64,000 bases of DNA. Origin: Streptomyces tuirus. GTDB lineage: Bacteria; Actinomycetota; Actinomycetes; Streptomycetales; Streptomycetaceae. The translations under genes and the position numbers were made by a program. The notes under the pieces were generated by a model. It was given only the letters and a program-made list of their open reading frames with translations. It ran no database searches and was not told where the DNA came from. The stretch lies in the NCBI GenBank assembly GCA_018195615.1, contig JAGTPG010000002.1:2174501-2238500 (forward strand). The letters are read 5' to 3'. This document shows, one piece after another, positions 1 through 14,435 of the stretch (positions are counted from its first letter, which is position 1; the number at the start of each line of letters is the position of its first letter).

Positions 1-38
1 GTCAACCCCCTGTTGTGGACACTCCCGCGCCCCTCCCA

Positions 39-60
39 GTTCATCTTCCGTTCACTCAGG
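39..60 (+). promoter_or_regulatory. Putative PHO box (PhoP site) upstream of pit
   Basis: Two adjacent 11-nt direct repeat units are visible, GTTCATCTTCC and GTTCACTCAGG, with a weaker third unit after them. Streptomyces PhoP binds 11-nt direct repeat units beginning GTTCA. The site ends 48 nt before the pit start codon, a sensible place for control of a phosphate transporter. PhoP binding itself is inferred. Confidence 0.6.
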
Positions 61-107
61 TTACCTACGTTCGTCCGGCCAACGACCTCGAACGATTGCC
101 TGGGTAA

Positions 108-1355
108 ATGGAAAGCTTCTCGCTGATCCTCGCGATTGTGGTGGTAACCGCACTCGCGTTCGATTTCACGAACGGTTTCCACGACACCGCGAACGCGATG
201 GCCACGACCATTTCCACAGGTGCCATGAGACCGAAGGTCGCGGTGGCCATGTCCGCGGTCCTGAACCTGGTCGGCGCCTTCCTGTCCGTCGAAGTCGCGA
301 ACACGATCTCCAAGGGCCTCGTCGACGAGGCCGGTATCCGGCCCGAGGTCATCTTCGCCGCCCTGGTGGGCGCGATCCTCTGGAACCTGCTGACCTGGCT
401 GGTCGGTCTGCCGTCCAGTTCCTCGCACGCCCTGATGGGCGGCCTGATCGGCGCCACGATCGCCTCGGCGGGCGTCGGCGCGGTGCACGGTGACGTGCTG
501 GTCACCAAGGTGCTGATCCCGGCGATCGCCGCCCCGCTGGTGGCGGGCATCGCGGCGATGCTGGCCACGCGGCTGACGTACTCCCTCGGGAAGAAGGCCG
601 ACGGCAAGGCGTCCGAGAAGGGCTACCGGGCCGGCCAGATCGCCTCGGCGGGCCTGGTCTCCCTGGCGCACGGCACCAACGACGCGCAGAAGACGATGGG
701 TGTCATCACCCTGGCCCTGGTCGCCGGCGGCACCGTCGCCCCCGACTCCGACCCGCCCATGTGGGTCATCCTCTCCGCGGGTGTCGCGATCGCCCTCGGC
801 ACGTACCTCGGTGGCTGGCGCATCATCCGCACCATGGGCAAGGGCCTGACCGACCTCCAGCCGCAGCAGGGCTTCGCCGCCCAGACCAGCGCGGCGACGG
901 TCATCCTGGCCTCTTCCCACCTCGGCTTCTCCCTCTCCACCACGCACTCCGTGTCCGGCGCGGTGATGGGCGCGGGCCTCGGCCGCAAGGGCGGTGTCGT
1001 CCGCTGGTCGACGGCTACCCGGATGTTCGTCGCCTGGGGCCTGACGCTGCCGGCGGCTGCTCTGGTGGGCGCGCTCGCCGAGTACGTCACCGGCTTCGGC
1101 GACTGGGGCACGGCGGTGGTGGCCCTCTTCCTCGTCGTCTCCAGCGCGGTGATCTGGAAGCTGTCCCGGCGTGAGGTCGTCGACCACACCAACGTCAACG
1201 ACGCCGAGGAGGCGGAGCCGGCCGGTGTGGTGACCACGGCGATGGCTGCGGTGACGCCGCCGCCGGCGGGTGGCGCGGTGGCGGAGGAGCCGGTTGATTC
1301 GTTCCCCGCCCAGACAGCCGCCGAGCGGACGCCCTCCACGACCACCACGGTCTGA
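108..1355 (+). CDS. pit: PiT-family inorganic phosphate transporter
   Basis: This 415-residue polytopic membrane protein probably imports inorganic phosphate (as metal phosphate) with protons. The duplicated PiT signatures are both present: DFTNGFHDTANAMAT near residue 20 and SLAHGTNDAQKTMG near residue 185. About ten hydrophobic segments follow the PiT plan, and the last 60 residues are a Pro/Ala/Glu-rich cytoplasmic tail. The length is normal for the family. A PHO-box-like repeat lies upstream, suggesting PhoP control. A small membrane protein gene follows 33 nt later and is probably co-transcribed. The arrangement resembles pitH2 of S. coelicolor, which also sits beside the cobalamin genes (recalled, not checked). 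Confidence 0.93.
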   Translation: MESFSLILAIVVVTALAFDFTNGFHDTANAMATTISTGAMRPKVAVAMSAVLNLVGAFLSVEVANTISKGLVDEAGIRPEVIFAALVGAILWNLLTWLVGLPSSSSHALMGGLIGATIASAGVGAVHGDVLVTKVLIPAIAAPLVAGIAAMLATRLTYSLGKKADGKASEKGYRAGQIASAGLVSLAHGTNDAQKTMGVITLALVAGGTVAPDSDPPMWVILSAGVAIALGTYLGGWRIIRTMGKGLTDLQPQQGFAAQTSAATVILASSHLGFSLSTTHSVSGAVMGAGLGRKGGVVRWSTATRMFVAWGLTLPAAALVGALAEYVTGFGDWGTAVVALFLVVSSAVIWKLSRREVVDHTNVNDAEEAEPAGVVTTAMAAVTPPPAGGAVAEEPVDSFPAQTAAERTPSTTTTV

Positions 1356-1388
1356 CCCGTCCACCGGTTACAAGGAAGAGTCTCTGAG

Positions 1389-1610
1389 ATGAAGATCGAC
1401 TGGGCGGCCCTGGGCTCCGTCTTCGGCGTCAGCCTCGTGGTCACCGTGGCCCTGGTGGGCCTGTTCACCCTCGGCATCACCGGCCTGTCGCGGCGCGAGC
1501 GGGCGGTGGCGGAGGGTGGGTCCGCGGGGCTCGCGGTCACCGGTGCGTACGCGTGTTTCGCGGCGTGTGCGGCGGCTGTGGGGTACGGGATCTATCTGAT
1601 CGTGGCCTGA
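1389..1610 (+). CDS. Small membrane protein downstream of pit
   Basis: This 73-residue protein has two hydrophobic helices (about residues 9-32 and 48-72) joined by a charged loop containing LSRRERAVAEGG. No enzymatic motif is visible. It begins with ATG 33 nt after the pit stop, behind an AAGGAAGAG ribosome-binding site, so it is probably co-transcribed with pit. A small two-TM protein beside PiT transporters is common in streptomycetes. A role in assembling or modulating the transporter is only a guess from position. Confidence 0.8.
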   Translation: MKIDWAALGSVFGVSLVVTVALVGLFTLGITGLSRRERAVAEGGSAGLAVTGAYACFAACAAAVGYGIYLIVA

Positions 1611-1626
1611 CCACGGTTGCTTGGTG

Positions 1627-1663
1627 CCGGGCGGCACGGGGCCTTTGGCCCTGTGCCGCCCGG
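1627..1663. terminator. Bidirectional terminator hairpin between convergent genes
   Basis: A 17-bp stem with one G-T wobble pairs 1627-1643 with 1647-1663 around a 3-nt loop (TTT). It lies between the small membrane protein gene (+) and the protease/WD40 gene (-), which converge here, so it can serve both. There is no clear U-run, as is usual in streptomycetes. Confidence 0.75.
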
Positions 1664-1678
1664 TCGGCGTGTTCGGGT

Positions 1679-4600
1679 TCAGGGGCAGGGGGAGTCGGTG
1701 TTCGCGCCGGCGTCGGTGAGGATGCGGTGTTCCTCGCGGGTGTAGGGGGCGGACCAGTTCCGGCAGAGGGCCTCGATCCAGGCTTCGGGGTCAGTGGGAT
1801 ACGGACGATGTCATTGGCCTGTTCCACGGTCAGGTGGCCGGAGGTGAGCCGGATGTCGTCCGGGTCGGCCACGACAGGGACGGTGACGTACGGCTCGTCC
1901 GTGTCTTCCGGGCGCCAGAGTTCCATCGGGTCGTCGTCCGTCAGGAGCGTTCCGTCGTCGGCCAGGACCCTCACGTAGATCTCGTCGTCACTCTCGATGA
2001 CCGGCCCTACGTGCTCGCCGTCGGCCGCGCTCCGGCGGACGACCCTCCGGAGGTCGAGCGGCGCCGCCAGGACGGTGCCATCCGGGCTGAAGGTGAGCGG
2101 GGCCTCGGTACGTTCGGAGGCCAGTGTGAAGTCGCCGATCCGCTTCTTCCCGCCGGTGTCGACGTTCCAGATGAAGACCCTGCCGTCGCTGTCCGCGAGG
2201 GCCACCTCCTTCGATCGCCCGGGGCGCACCGCGAAGCCCATGCAGCTCCCCTCACCGCACGGGCGGGACGCCACGTCCCGCTCTTCGTCCGACTCAGCGT
2301 CGTAGACGATCAGTCGCTCCTGTGTGAGCACCGCGACCTTGCCGCCGTACAAGGGGGCCGCGAAGGCGATCGGGCTGGTGAAGCTCTTCGTGCGCTCGCG
2401 GGTTCCGTGATCGGCCTCGCGTACCGACAGCAGGTCGTAGCCGCTGCTCCAGAGAACGAGACGGCGGCCGTCCTCGGTGAAGAACAAGGCCGGTTCACTC
2501 ACCGCCTTGCCCTCCCACTCGTCGAGGGACACGGGTTCGGCCGCCATTTCCCGACCCCGGCGTGCCACGATCAGCCACCACTCGGACTGCCCGTCCTCGG
2601 TCTCCTCACTGTCGGTCCGGGCGCGGCGTAGGCCGTCGGCGCTCCTCACGTACGTTTCACCGCTCCACCAGTTGCCCGGCAGGTCCAGGAGGGGAAGCCG
2701 ACTGTCCTCGGTCGTCCGCAACACCAGCAGGTGGGCGCCGACGGACCAGAGAATGCGGGGAGTCCCTTCCTTCCGGGAGAGGACGGCGGCGGGCTGCACC
2801 GTCTTGTCCATGGAGAGCTCGGCCGGCGCGCGGTAGCGCCGTCCCGTCAGCAGGTCGGTGGCCCAGATCACGGCGTTGCCCTCGGCGCCGCTGTTGTCCA
2901 GCGCATACCGACCGGTGCGGTCGACCCCGTCCTGCTGGAACACCGGAACGGTTGGCGGAGTGGTGCCGGAGTCGACGAGCGGCTCGAGCGCGTACCTCCC
3001 GTACTTCCGGTCGACGACGACGCCGGAGCCACGTCCGGCGAGCTCCTGGGCCTTCCGGATGGTGCGGCGTTCCTTTCCGCTGGCCAGTTTCCGCACCGTG
3101 GCGACGCCGACGCCGGGCTCGACCGCCCCCACCAGGTAGACGGCGTCCCTCCCGTCTCCGACCAGTGCGGCATCCGACGGGGGCGCGCCCTTGCGGGCCA
3201 CGGTGACCGGCCGGCCGGTGTCGCCCTGCCAGGCCTCGACCTTCCAGTCACGCCGCTCCGCCTCCTCCACCTCGTCCTCATGCGCGGCCAGCCTCAGCAG
3301 GCGCTCTCCCCCGTCCGAGAAATCGAGCGCGAGGGTAGGGGGCGGGGGCTCGGCGTCCAGTGCCGGCCTGGTCCACAGGTGCTTTCGGCGCGGCAGGTCG
3401 TGGACCTGGACCGAGCCGTCGGACCATGCCACGGCCAACAGCCGCCCGTCATCGCTGAGTTCGGCCATGGACACGACGCCATGCGGCCGACCCGGCACTT
3501 CCCGGGACCGGACCCGCCCCTCGAAGACGCCCGTCCACACGCGGACGTGTGAGGCGTTTCCTCTGCCCGTGGACACGGTGACGACGGTCGAGCCGTCCGT
3601 TGTCATGTCGAGGCTCTGGATCCGTTCATCACTCGGGCCCGTGTGGCCACGAACCACGGAGGCGCCCCGCAAGTACGCCTCCAGCAACGCCTGCCGGGCC
3701 TCCTTCCCCGGCGCGTTGTGCCACGCCGCCACGGCCATCCGCACCGAGGTCACAGGATGCGTCTCGGCGAGGCGACCGGCCTCCTCCGCCAGGGTCCGCG
3801 ACGCGATGGCCCGGCCCCGGGCTTCCAGCGCGTTCCCCCTGCGCCCCGACTCCACCGCCAGACCGCCCGCCAACAGAGTCAGGACGACAAGCAGTGCCGC
3901 CGCCAACCGCCACCGGTGCAGCGCTCGTTGCTGGTGGCGGCGGCTCAGGTCGACGTAGGTGCGTTCGGGCGGGGTGATGTCCTCGCCGTGTCCCGGGTCC
4001 GCCAGCTGCTCCAGGGACGTCGCCAGCATCGTGCCCCGCAGGAGCGCCCCCGTCTCCTCGCCCGTGGCCTTCCAGTCGTCCATCGCCTGGCGGAGGCGTT
4101 CCTGCCACTGGCGGAAGTCGCGGGAGTCCTCCAGCCAGGCGCGCAGGCGGGGCCAGGCGCGTACGAGTTCCTCGTGGGCCAGGTCGACCAGCGGCGCACC
4201 GTCCGGGCCGTGGATGATGCGGACGAAGCGGGTGCGGGTGGCCAGGGACTCGGCGACGGCGCGGAGCTCCTGGGGCAGGGGTGACAGCCGCACCGGCTTG
4301 CGGGTGAAGCCGCCCGCCTCGTCCGGGCGGGCCAGTTGGACGAACAGGCGGCGGACCGGGGCCTCGCCGTGTTCCGCGATGACCTCGCCGACGCGCTTCT
4401 CCGCGTGTGTGGACAGAGCTCCCGTCACTCCGCCGAGGGCCTCGTAGCCGGTGTGGGTCAGGCGTACGCCGGCCTGGAGGGACCAGAGTTCGGTGAGTGC
4501 GAACTCGACCATGGGCAGGTGGCCGGGTTCGTCCTCGGCGTCGTCGACGATGCGTTCCGCGAGGCCGGGGTCGAGGGTGAGGCCGGGGACGCGGGAGGCC

Positions 4601-5915
4601 GGGCCCTCGATGGCGCGGAGCAGGCCGGTGCGGCCCAGCGGTGCGACGACCTGGGCGCAGTCGCTGAGGACGCCGGCGGTGGCGGGTTCCACGAGGTCGT
4701 CGAGGCAGGCGGAGCGGAGGGTCGCGAGGACGCGCAGTCGTTTGTCCTCGGTGGGGACCGAGGCGAGGGCGATCAGCAGGGCCAGGAGGGAGCGGGCGGT
4801 GGACGGTTCGGCCGCCACGATCTCCTCCAGCTGGTTGAGGAAGAAGACGTGGCCGCGTGGGCCGCATCGGTCCAGCAGGCGCACGCCGAGTGCGGGGGCC
4901 GCCCCGGTGTCGAGCAGGTCCGCGAGTTCCTGGGCGGTTCGCTCCTGGCCGGCGACACCCCGGTCTGGTTCCAGCAGCGGCGCCAGTGCTCGCGCCAGGG
5001 TGAGTGCGGCGGGCGTGCCGGGCAGCGGGCGGATCTCCGAGATCGTGTGGCCGTCGGCGCGCAGGCGCGGGAGCGCCCCGGCCCGGACCAGTGACGTCTT
5101 GCCGCTGCCGGACGGGCCGACCACCGGCACGACGACGTGCCGGTCCACCGCGTCGAGCAGCCGGTCCGTCTCCTTCTCCCGGCCGAAGAAGTGCTCCGTG
5201 TCCTCCTCGCGGAAGGCGTCGAGTCCCCGGTACGGGCAGCGGCGGGGGCCCGGCTGGAGGTCCAGGAGGGCAGCCGCGGGGATGAGGTAGGAGGTGGTGG
5301 CCGTACGGCCGCGGTCCGTCGCCACCGTCATGCCGATCACCGCACCGAGGGACTCGTCCCAGACGGGAGCCCCGCTGCACCCCGGCGAGATGTGGTGCGC
5401 GGTGCCGTCCGCCTCCATGGAGATCCAGCCCTGTCCGACGGCGCCGAGCAGCCGTCCGCCGATCCAGGCGCCGTGTTCGGCCGTGGCGGGGAAGGCCAGG
5501 ATCCGGAAGCGGTGGTCCCAGACGTCGCCGGCGCCCGCCAGGGGACGGGGACCGGCTCCTCCGGGGAGGACTGTTCGGGCAGGCGCAGCGGCGCGATGTC
5601 GCCCGTTCCGTCCGCGGCCACCGGTTGCCACGCCGTCACGGACGCCTCGTAGGCGACGCTGCCGCGTTGGAGCGGGAACTCGACCGTCACGGGGCCGGTC
5701 GGTGCGGATTCGGCCCGGGCGTCGGTGCGCAGGGCCTGCGCGACCACATGGGCGCAGGTGACCACCGTGCCGGGGGCGAGCAGGAAACCCGAGCCGACGG
5801 GGGTGCCGTCGGCGGACCGCACCCGGGCCACCGCGGGGCCGAGTGCCTCGGCACGGTGATCGGTACGACGGCGGCGGAAGGCGTCCTCCGGCTCCAACTC
5901 GGCCTCGCGCTGCAC
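1679..5915 (-). CDS. Trypsin-like protease / nSTAND1 NTPase / WD40 repeat protein
   Basis: About 1412 residues after repair of two frame breaks, near 5541 and 1789, each fixed by one extra C in a CCCC run. Order of parts: trypsin-like domain (residues 1-215) with GSGFLLAPG and TCAHVV (His near 54), an Asp in GTGDIAPL and the nucleophile in GCSGAPVW near 181; an nSTAND1-type ATPase starting PYRGLDAF near 226, with FFGRE and Walker A GPSGSGKTS near 270; one membrane helix near 672-695 (AAALLVVLTLLAGGLAV); then a long beta-propeller region of WD40-like repeats to the end. GTG at 5915 follows a GGAAAGGA site and keeps the whole protease domain. STAND proteins of this build are predicted sensors in which the repeats detect a signal and the ATPase drives oligomerisation. 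The trigger and the protease substrate are unknown. The gene stands alone. Confidence 0.8.
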
Positions 5916-6074
5916 CAACCCGGTCCTTTCCACACGTCCGCACCCCGTGCGACGTATTGGAGGGTTTGCGCCCGGGCGCGCGCAAGCGGGTCGGGGAACG
6001 TGCCCCGCACGGGGAATTCGCCCCTGCCGGTACCGGTGTGGGGTTCTCCACACTCTCCTCTCGCAGGTCAACGG

Positions 6075-6215
6075 CAAGTTGACGGCCGTTCCCGGCCGTG
6101 GTGGACTGCCGGGGCCAGTACGGCGGCAGGAGAGGAAGCCGGTGGAAGTCCGGCGCGGTCCCGCCACTGTCACCGGGGTAGCGATCCCCGGGAGCCAGGA
6201 ACTCTCACCGCCGGT
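6075..6215 (+). promoter_or_regulatory. Cobalamin riboswitch
   Basis: The stretch contains GGAAGCCGGTGGAAGTCCGG, then GCGGTCCC and the B12 box GCCACTGT at 6163-6170, then GGGAGCCAGGA. These are hallmark conserved blocks of AdoCbl riboswitches. It lies on the leader side of the cobalamin operon, about 110 nt before the first start codon, so high adenosylcobalamin should shut the operon down. The outer borders are approximate. Confidence 0.93.
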
Positions 6216-6326
6216 CTCGTCGAACCAGGGCGTGGACACCCTGAGTGAGGACATGTATCGCCATGCGCGGCTGCCGATCGAGGTTCAACCACCCACCCTT
6301 GTCTGTCTCCGTGGCCGGCTGAGCCC

Positions 6327-7267
6327 ATGGGTGCCGGTCGCGTCTTCGCGTACGGCGCCGCCGCCGGTCTGATCGGTGACCTGCTGCTCGGCGATCCTCG
6401 CCGGGGGCATCCGGTCGCCGCGTTCGGGCGGGCCGCGGGTGCCGTGGAACGGGTGTTGTGGCGGGATGACCGGGGGTGGGGCGCGCTGCACACCGTGGTG
6501 TGTGCCGGGAGCGCCGTCGCGCTCGGGGTGTCGCCTCGCGTGCGGCGCGGACTTCCGCTGTCGCCTCCGTCGCCCTGACCGGGGCCGCCACCTGGGCTGT
6601 CGTCGGGGGGACGTCACTCGCGCGGGAGGCGCGGGCCATCGGTCGGGCTCTGGAGGCGGGGGACGTCGAAGCGGCCCGTGCGCGGTTGCCGCATCTGTGC
6701 GGGCGGGACCCGCAGGCGCTCGACGCCGACGGGATCGCCCGGGCGGTTGTGGAGTCCGTCGCCGAGAACACCTCCGACGCGGTCGTGGGGGCGCTGGTGT
6801 GGGGGGCCGTCGGTGGTGTGCCGGGGCTTGTCGGGTTCCGGGCCGTGAACACCCTGGATGCCATGGTCGGGCACAAGTCCGCCCGGTACCGGCGGTACGG
6901 GTGGGCGTCGGCTCGGCTGGACGATCTGGCGGGCTGGCCCGGGGCTCGGCTGACGGCCGTGCTCGCCGCCCTCGCCGGGGATGATCCACGGGGAGCCGTG
7001 CGGGCCTGGCGTGCCGATGCCGCAGAGCATCCGAGTCCCAACGCCGGGCCCGTGGAGGCCTCGTTCGCGGGGGCGTTGGGGGTGCGGCTCGGCGGGACCC
7101 TGTCGTACGGCGGGCGGGTCGAGCACCGGCCCGTGCTCAACGGGGCGGGGCGCGGCGTCGGCACCCGGGACATCGATCGGGCCGTACGGCTGTCCAAGCG
7201 TGTGAGTTGGCTGGCGCTCGGCGTCTGTGTCGCCGCGCGCCGCATCGTGAAGGGGCGTACGTCATGA
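6327..7267 (+). CDS. cbiB: Adenosylcobinamide-phosphate synthase CbiB/CobD
   Basis: This integral membrane enzyme attaches aminopropanol (or its phosphate) to adenosylcobyric acid, giving adenosylcobinamide (phosphate). After repair of one break near 6525 (GGGG to GGGGG) it is 313 residues, a normal length. Recognisable family segments are GLIGDLLLGDPRRGHPV at the N terminus, AVVESVAENTSDAVVGAL, FRAVNTLDAMVGHKS, and HPSPNAGPVEASFAGAL towards the C terminus. It is the first gene after the riboswitch and overlaps cbiP by 4 nt (ATGA). The ATG start lacks a clear Shine-Dalgarno sequence. Confidence 0.9.
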
Positions 7268-8771
7268 CGGGCGGTGGGCTTCTCGTCGCCGGTACCACCT
7301 CCGACGCCGGCAAGAGCGTCGTGACCGCAGGGATCTGCCGGTGGCTGGTGCGGCAGGGCGTCAAGGTCGCGCCCTTCAAGGCGCAGAACATGTCCCTCAA
7401 CTCGTTCGTGACGAGGGAGGGGGCCGAGATCGGGCGGGCGCAGGCCATGCAGGCGCAGGCCTGTCGCGTCGAGCCGACCGCGCTGATGAATCCCGTGCTG
7501 CTCAAGCCCGGCGGCGAGCGGAGCAGCCAGGTCGTGCTGCTGGGCAAGCCGGTCGGGGAGATGAGTGCGCGCGGCTACCACGGGGGGCGGCAGCAGAAGC
7601 TGCTCGGGACCGTGCTGGACTGCCTGGAGCAGTTGCGGGGCACGTATGACGCGGTGATCTGTGAGGGGGCCGGGAGCCCGGCTGAGATCAACCTCAGGCG
7701 GACCGACATCGTCAACATGGGGATCGCCCGGGGCGCCGGGCTGCCCGTGCTCGTCGTCGGCGACATCGACCGGGGCGGGGTGTTCGCGTCTTTCTTCGGG
7801 ACCGTCGCGCTGTTGTCGCCCGAGGACCAGGAGTGCGTCGCGGGGTTCCTCGTCAACAAGTTCCGCGGGGACGTCTCGCTGCTGGAGCCTGGTCTCGACA
7901 TGCTGCGCGACCTCACCGGGCGGCGCACGTACGGCGTGCTGCCCTTCCGGCACGGGCTCGGGATCGACGAGGAGGACGGGCTGCGGGTCTCCCTGCGGGG
8001 AGCCGTGCGGGAGTCCGCCGTCGCCCCGCCCCTCGGCGAGGACGTGCTGCGGGTCGCGGTCTGTGCCGTGCCGCTCATGTCCAACTTCACCGACGTGGAC
8101 GCGCTCGCCGCCGAACCCGGTGTCGTGGTGCGGTTCGTGGACCGGCCGGAGGAACTGGCGGACGCCGATCTCGTCATCGTGCCCGGGACCCGGGGCACCG
8201 TCCGGGCCCTGGAGTGGCTCCGGGAGCGCGGGCTGGCCGACGCGCTGGTGCGCAGGGCCGCCGAGCAGCGGCCCGTGCTCGGTATCTGCGGCGGTTTCCA
8301 GATCCTCGGCGAGCACATCGAGGACGACGTGGAGAGCCGCCGGGGTCATGTCGGCGGGCTCGGTGTCCTGCCCGTGCGGGTGCGGTTCGCCCGCGAGAAG
8401 ACCCTCACCCGGCCTGAGGGCGAGGCCCTCGGTGAGCGCGTCGAGGGCTACGAGATCCACCACGGTGTCGCCGACGTCCAGGGCGGAACGCCCTTCCTGG
8501 ACGGCTGCCGGGTCGGCCAGACCTGGGGCACGCACTGGCACGGTTCGCTGGAGTCGGACGGGTTCCGGCGGGCCTTCCTGCGTGAGGTGGCGGCCGCCGC
8601 GGGCCGCCGCTTCGTGCCGGCGCCCGACACGTCGTTCGCCGCGCTGCGCGAGGAGCAGCTCGACCGGCTCGGCGACCTGATCGAACAGCACGCGGACACG
8701 GACGCGCTGTGGCGGCTCATCGAGTCGGGCGCGCCGCGAGGACTGCCCTTCATCCCACCGGGAGCGCCCGC

Positions 8772-8775
<4 letters not shown>
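7264..8775 (+). CDS. cbiP: Cobyric acid synthase CbiP/CobQ
   Basis: This 503-residue glutamine amidotransferase amidates side chains of the corrin ring to give adenosylcobyric acid. The N-terminal P-loop domain starts with LLVAGTTSDAGKSVVTAG and continues with VAPFKAQNMSLNS. The C-terminal triad class I amidotransferase domain has the nucleophile in LGICGGFQILG near residue 343 and a histidine in GYEIHHGV. The ATG at 7264 overlaps the cbiB stop. Length and motifs are complete, with no frame break. Its stop overlaps the cobN start, so the operon is translationally coupled. Confidence 0.95.
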
Positions 8776-12431
<3,656 letters not shown>

Positions 12432-12435
<4 letters not shown>

Positions 12436-14435
12436 CCACCCCGTTTCCGTTCACGGCCGTGGTCGGCCAGGACGACCTGCGGCTCGCGCTGCTGCTGAAC
12501 GCCGTTTCGCCGGCGGTCGGCGGTGTGCTGGTGCGCGGCGAGAAGGGCACGGCCAAGTCGACGGCCGTGCGGGCGCTGTCCGCGCTCATGCCGGAGGTGG
12601 ACGTCGTCTCCGAGTGCCGCTTCTCCTGCGATCCCGGCGCGCCCGACCCGGGCTGCCCGGACGGTCCGCACGAGCCGGGGGCGTTCGTCTCCCGTCCGGC
12701 CCGGATGGTCGAGCTGCCCGTCGGTGCCTCCGAGGACCGGCTCGTCGGCGCGCTGGACATCGAGCGGGCGCTCTCGGAGGGCGTGAAGGCCTTCGAGCCG
12801 GGCCTGCTGGCCGACGCGCACCGCGGGATCCTCTACGTCGACGAGGTCAACCTCCTCCACGACCACCTGGTCGACCTGCTGCTGGACGCGGCGGCGATGG
12901 GTGCCTCGTACGTCGAGCGGGAGGGTGTCTCCGTACGGCACGCCGCGCGGTTCCTGCTGGTCGGCACCATGAACCCCGAAGAGGGCGAGCTGCGGCCGCA
13001 GTTGCTCGACCGGTTCGGGCTGACCGTGGAGGTCGCGGCCTCGCGGGAGCCCGACCAGCGGGTGGAGGTCGTCAAGCGGCGGCTCGCCTACGACGCCGAT
13101 CCGGCCGCCTTCGCGGCCCGGTGGGCGGACGAGGAGGCCGACGTGCGGGCGCGGATCGCGGCGGCGCGGGAGCTGCTGCCGTCCGTGCGGCTGGGCGACG
13201 GGGCGCTGCGGCAGATCGCGGCGACCTGCGCGGCGTTCGAGGTGGACGGCATGCGCGCCGACATCGTGATGGCGCGGACGGCGACCGCGCTGGCGGCCTG
13301 GGCCGGGCGTACGGACGTGCTCGCCGAGGACGTACGGCAGGCGGCGCTGCTCGCGCTGCCGCACCGGCGGCGGCGCAACCCGTTCGACGCGCCGGGGCTG
13401 GACGAGGACAAGCTGGACGAGACCCTGGAGGAGTTCTCCGGGGACGACGATCAGGACCCGGACCCGGACCAGGGGCCGGACGGGCCCGGCGGGGGCGGCG
13501 GGCAGCCCGGGCCCGACGAGGGACCCCAGGGCGATGACACCGGGGTTCCGCCCGAGGCCGGGGAGAACGGGCAGCCGCAGCCGTCGGGGGCCGGCGAGCA
13601 GTCGGCCGTACGGGCGGCCGAACCGTTCCGGACCAAGGTGCTGAGCGTGCCCGGACTCGGCGAGGGTGCCGCCGGGCGGCGTTCGCGGGCGCGGACCGAG
13701 CACGGGCGGACCACGGGGGCCCGGCGGCCGCGGGGCGCGCTCACCAAACTGCACCTGGCGGCGACCGTGCAGGCCGCGGCACCGCACCAGCGGGCGCGCG
13801 GACGGTCCGGGCCGGGTCTTGTCGTGCGCCGGGACGATCTGCGGCAGGCCACCCGCGAGGGGCGCGAGGGCAATCTCGTGCTGTTCGTCGTGGACGCCTC
13901 CGGGTCGATGGCCGCGCGGCAGCGGATGAGCGCCGTGAAGGGCGCCGTGCTGTCGCTGCTGCTGGACGCGTACCAGCGGCGGGACAAGGTGGGACTGGTC
14001 ACCTTCCGAGGGTCGGACGCGGACGTCGCGCTGCCCCCGACCTCGTCCGTGGACGCGGCGGCGGCCCGGCTGGAGTCGCTGCCGACGGGCGGGCGTACAC
14101 CGCTGGCCGCCGGGCTGCTGCGCGCGCACGACGTGCTGCGCGTGGAGCGGCTGCGGGATCCGGCGCGGCGGCCGCTGGTCGTGGTGGTGACGGACGGGCG
14201 GGCCACCGGGGGGCCGGAGCCGGTCGCCCTGGCCGGGCGGGCGGCACGGCTGTTCGCGGCCGAGGGTGTCGCGTCCGTCGTCGTGGACTGCGAGTCGGGG
14301 CCGGTGCGGCTGGGGCTCGCCGGGCAGCTCGCCGGTGAGCTGGGCGGCACCGCCGTGACGCTGGACGAGCTGCGGGCCGACTCGATCGCCGGGCTGGTCA
14401 GGGATGTGCAGGGAACTACCAGGAGGGCCGCTTGA
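12432..14435 (+). CDS. ChlI/ChlD-type (CobS/CobT-like) chelatase ATPase subunit
   Basis: This 667-residue protein fuses the two small chelatase subunits. An N-terminal AAA+ domain (about residues 1-330) has Walker A GEKGTAKSTAV, Walker B GILYVDEVNLL and sensor LVGTMNPEEGELRPQLLDRF. An acidic Pro/Gly-rich linker (330-440) follows. A C-terminal von Willebrand A domain has the MIDAS motif VDASGSMAARQRMS near 490. The pair should power metal insertion by CobN. Streptomyces has no chlorophyll pathway, and the gene is coupled to cobN by a GTGA overlap, so cobalt is the expected metal. Database names often say magnesium chelatase, which would be wrong in this context. Confidence 0.9.

Noticed and set aside
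1834..5761. Plus-strand ORFs opposite the protease/WD40 gene
   Set aside because: They are antisense to an intact multi-domain protein, lack ribosome-binding sites and show no family pattern.
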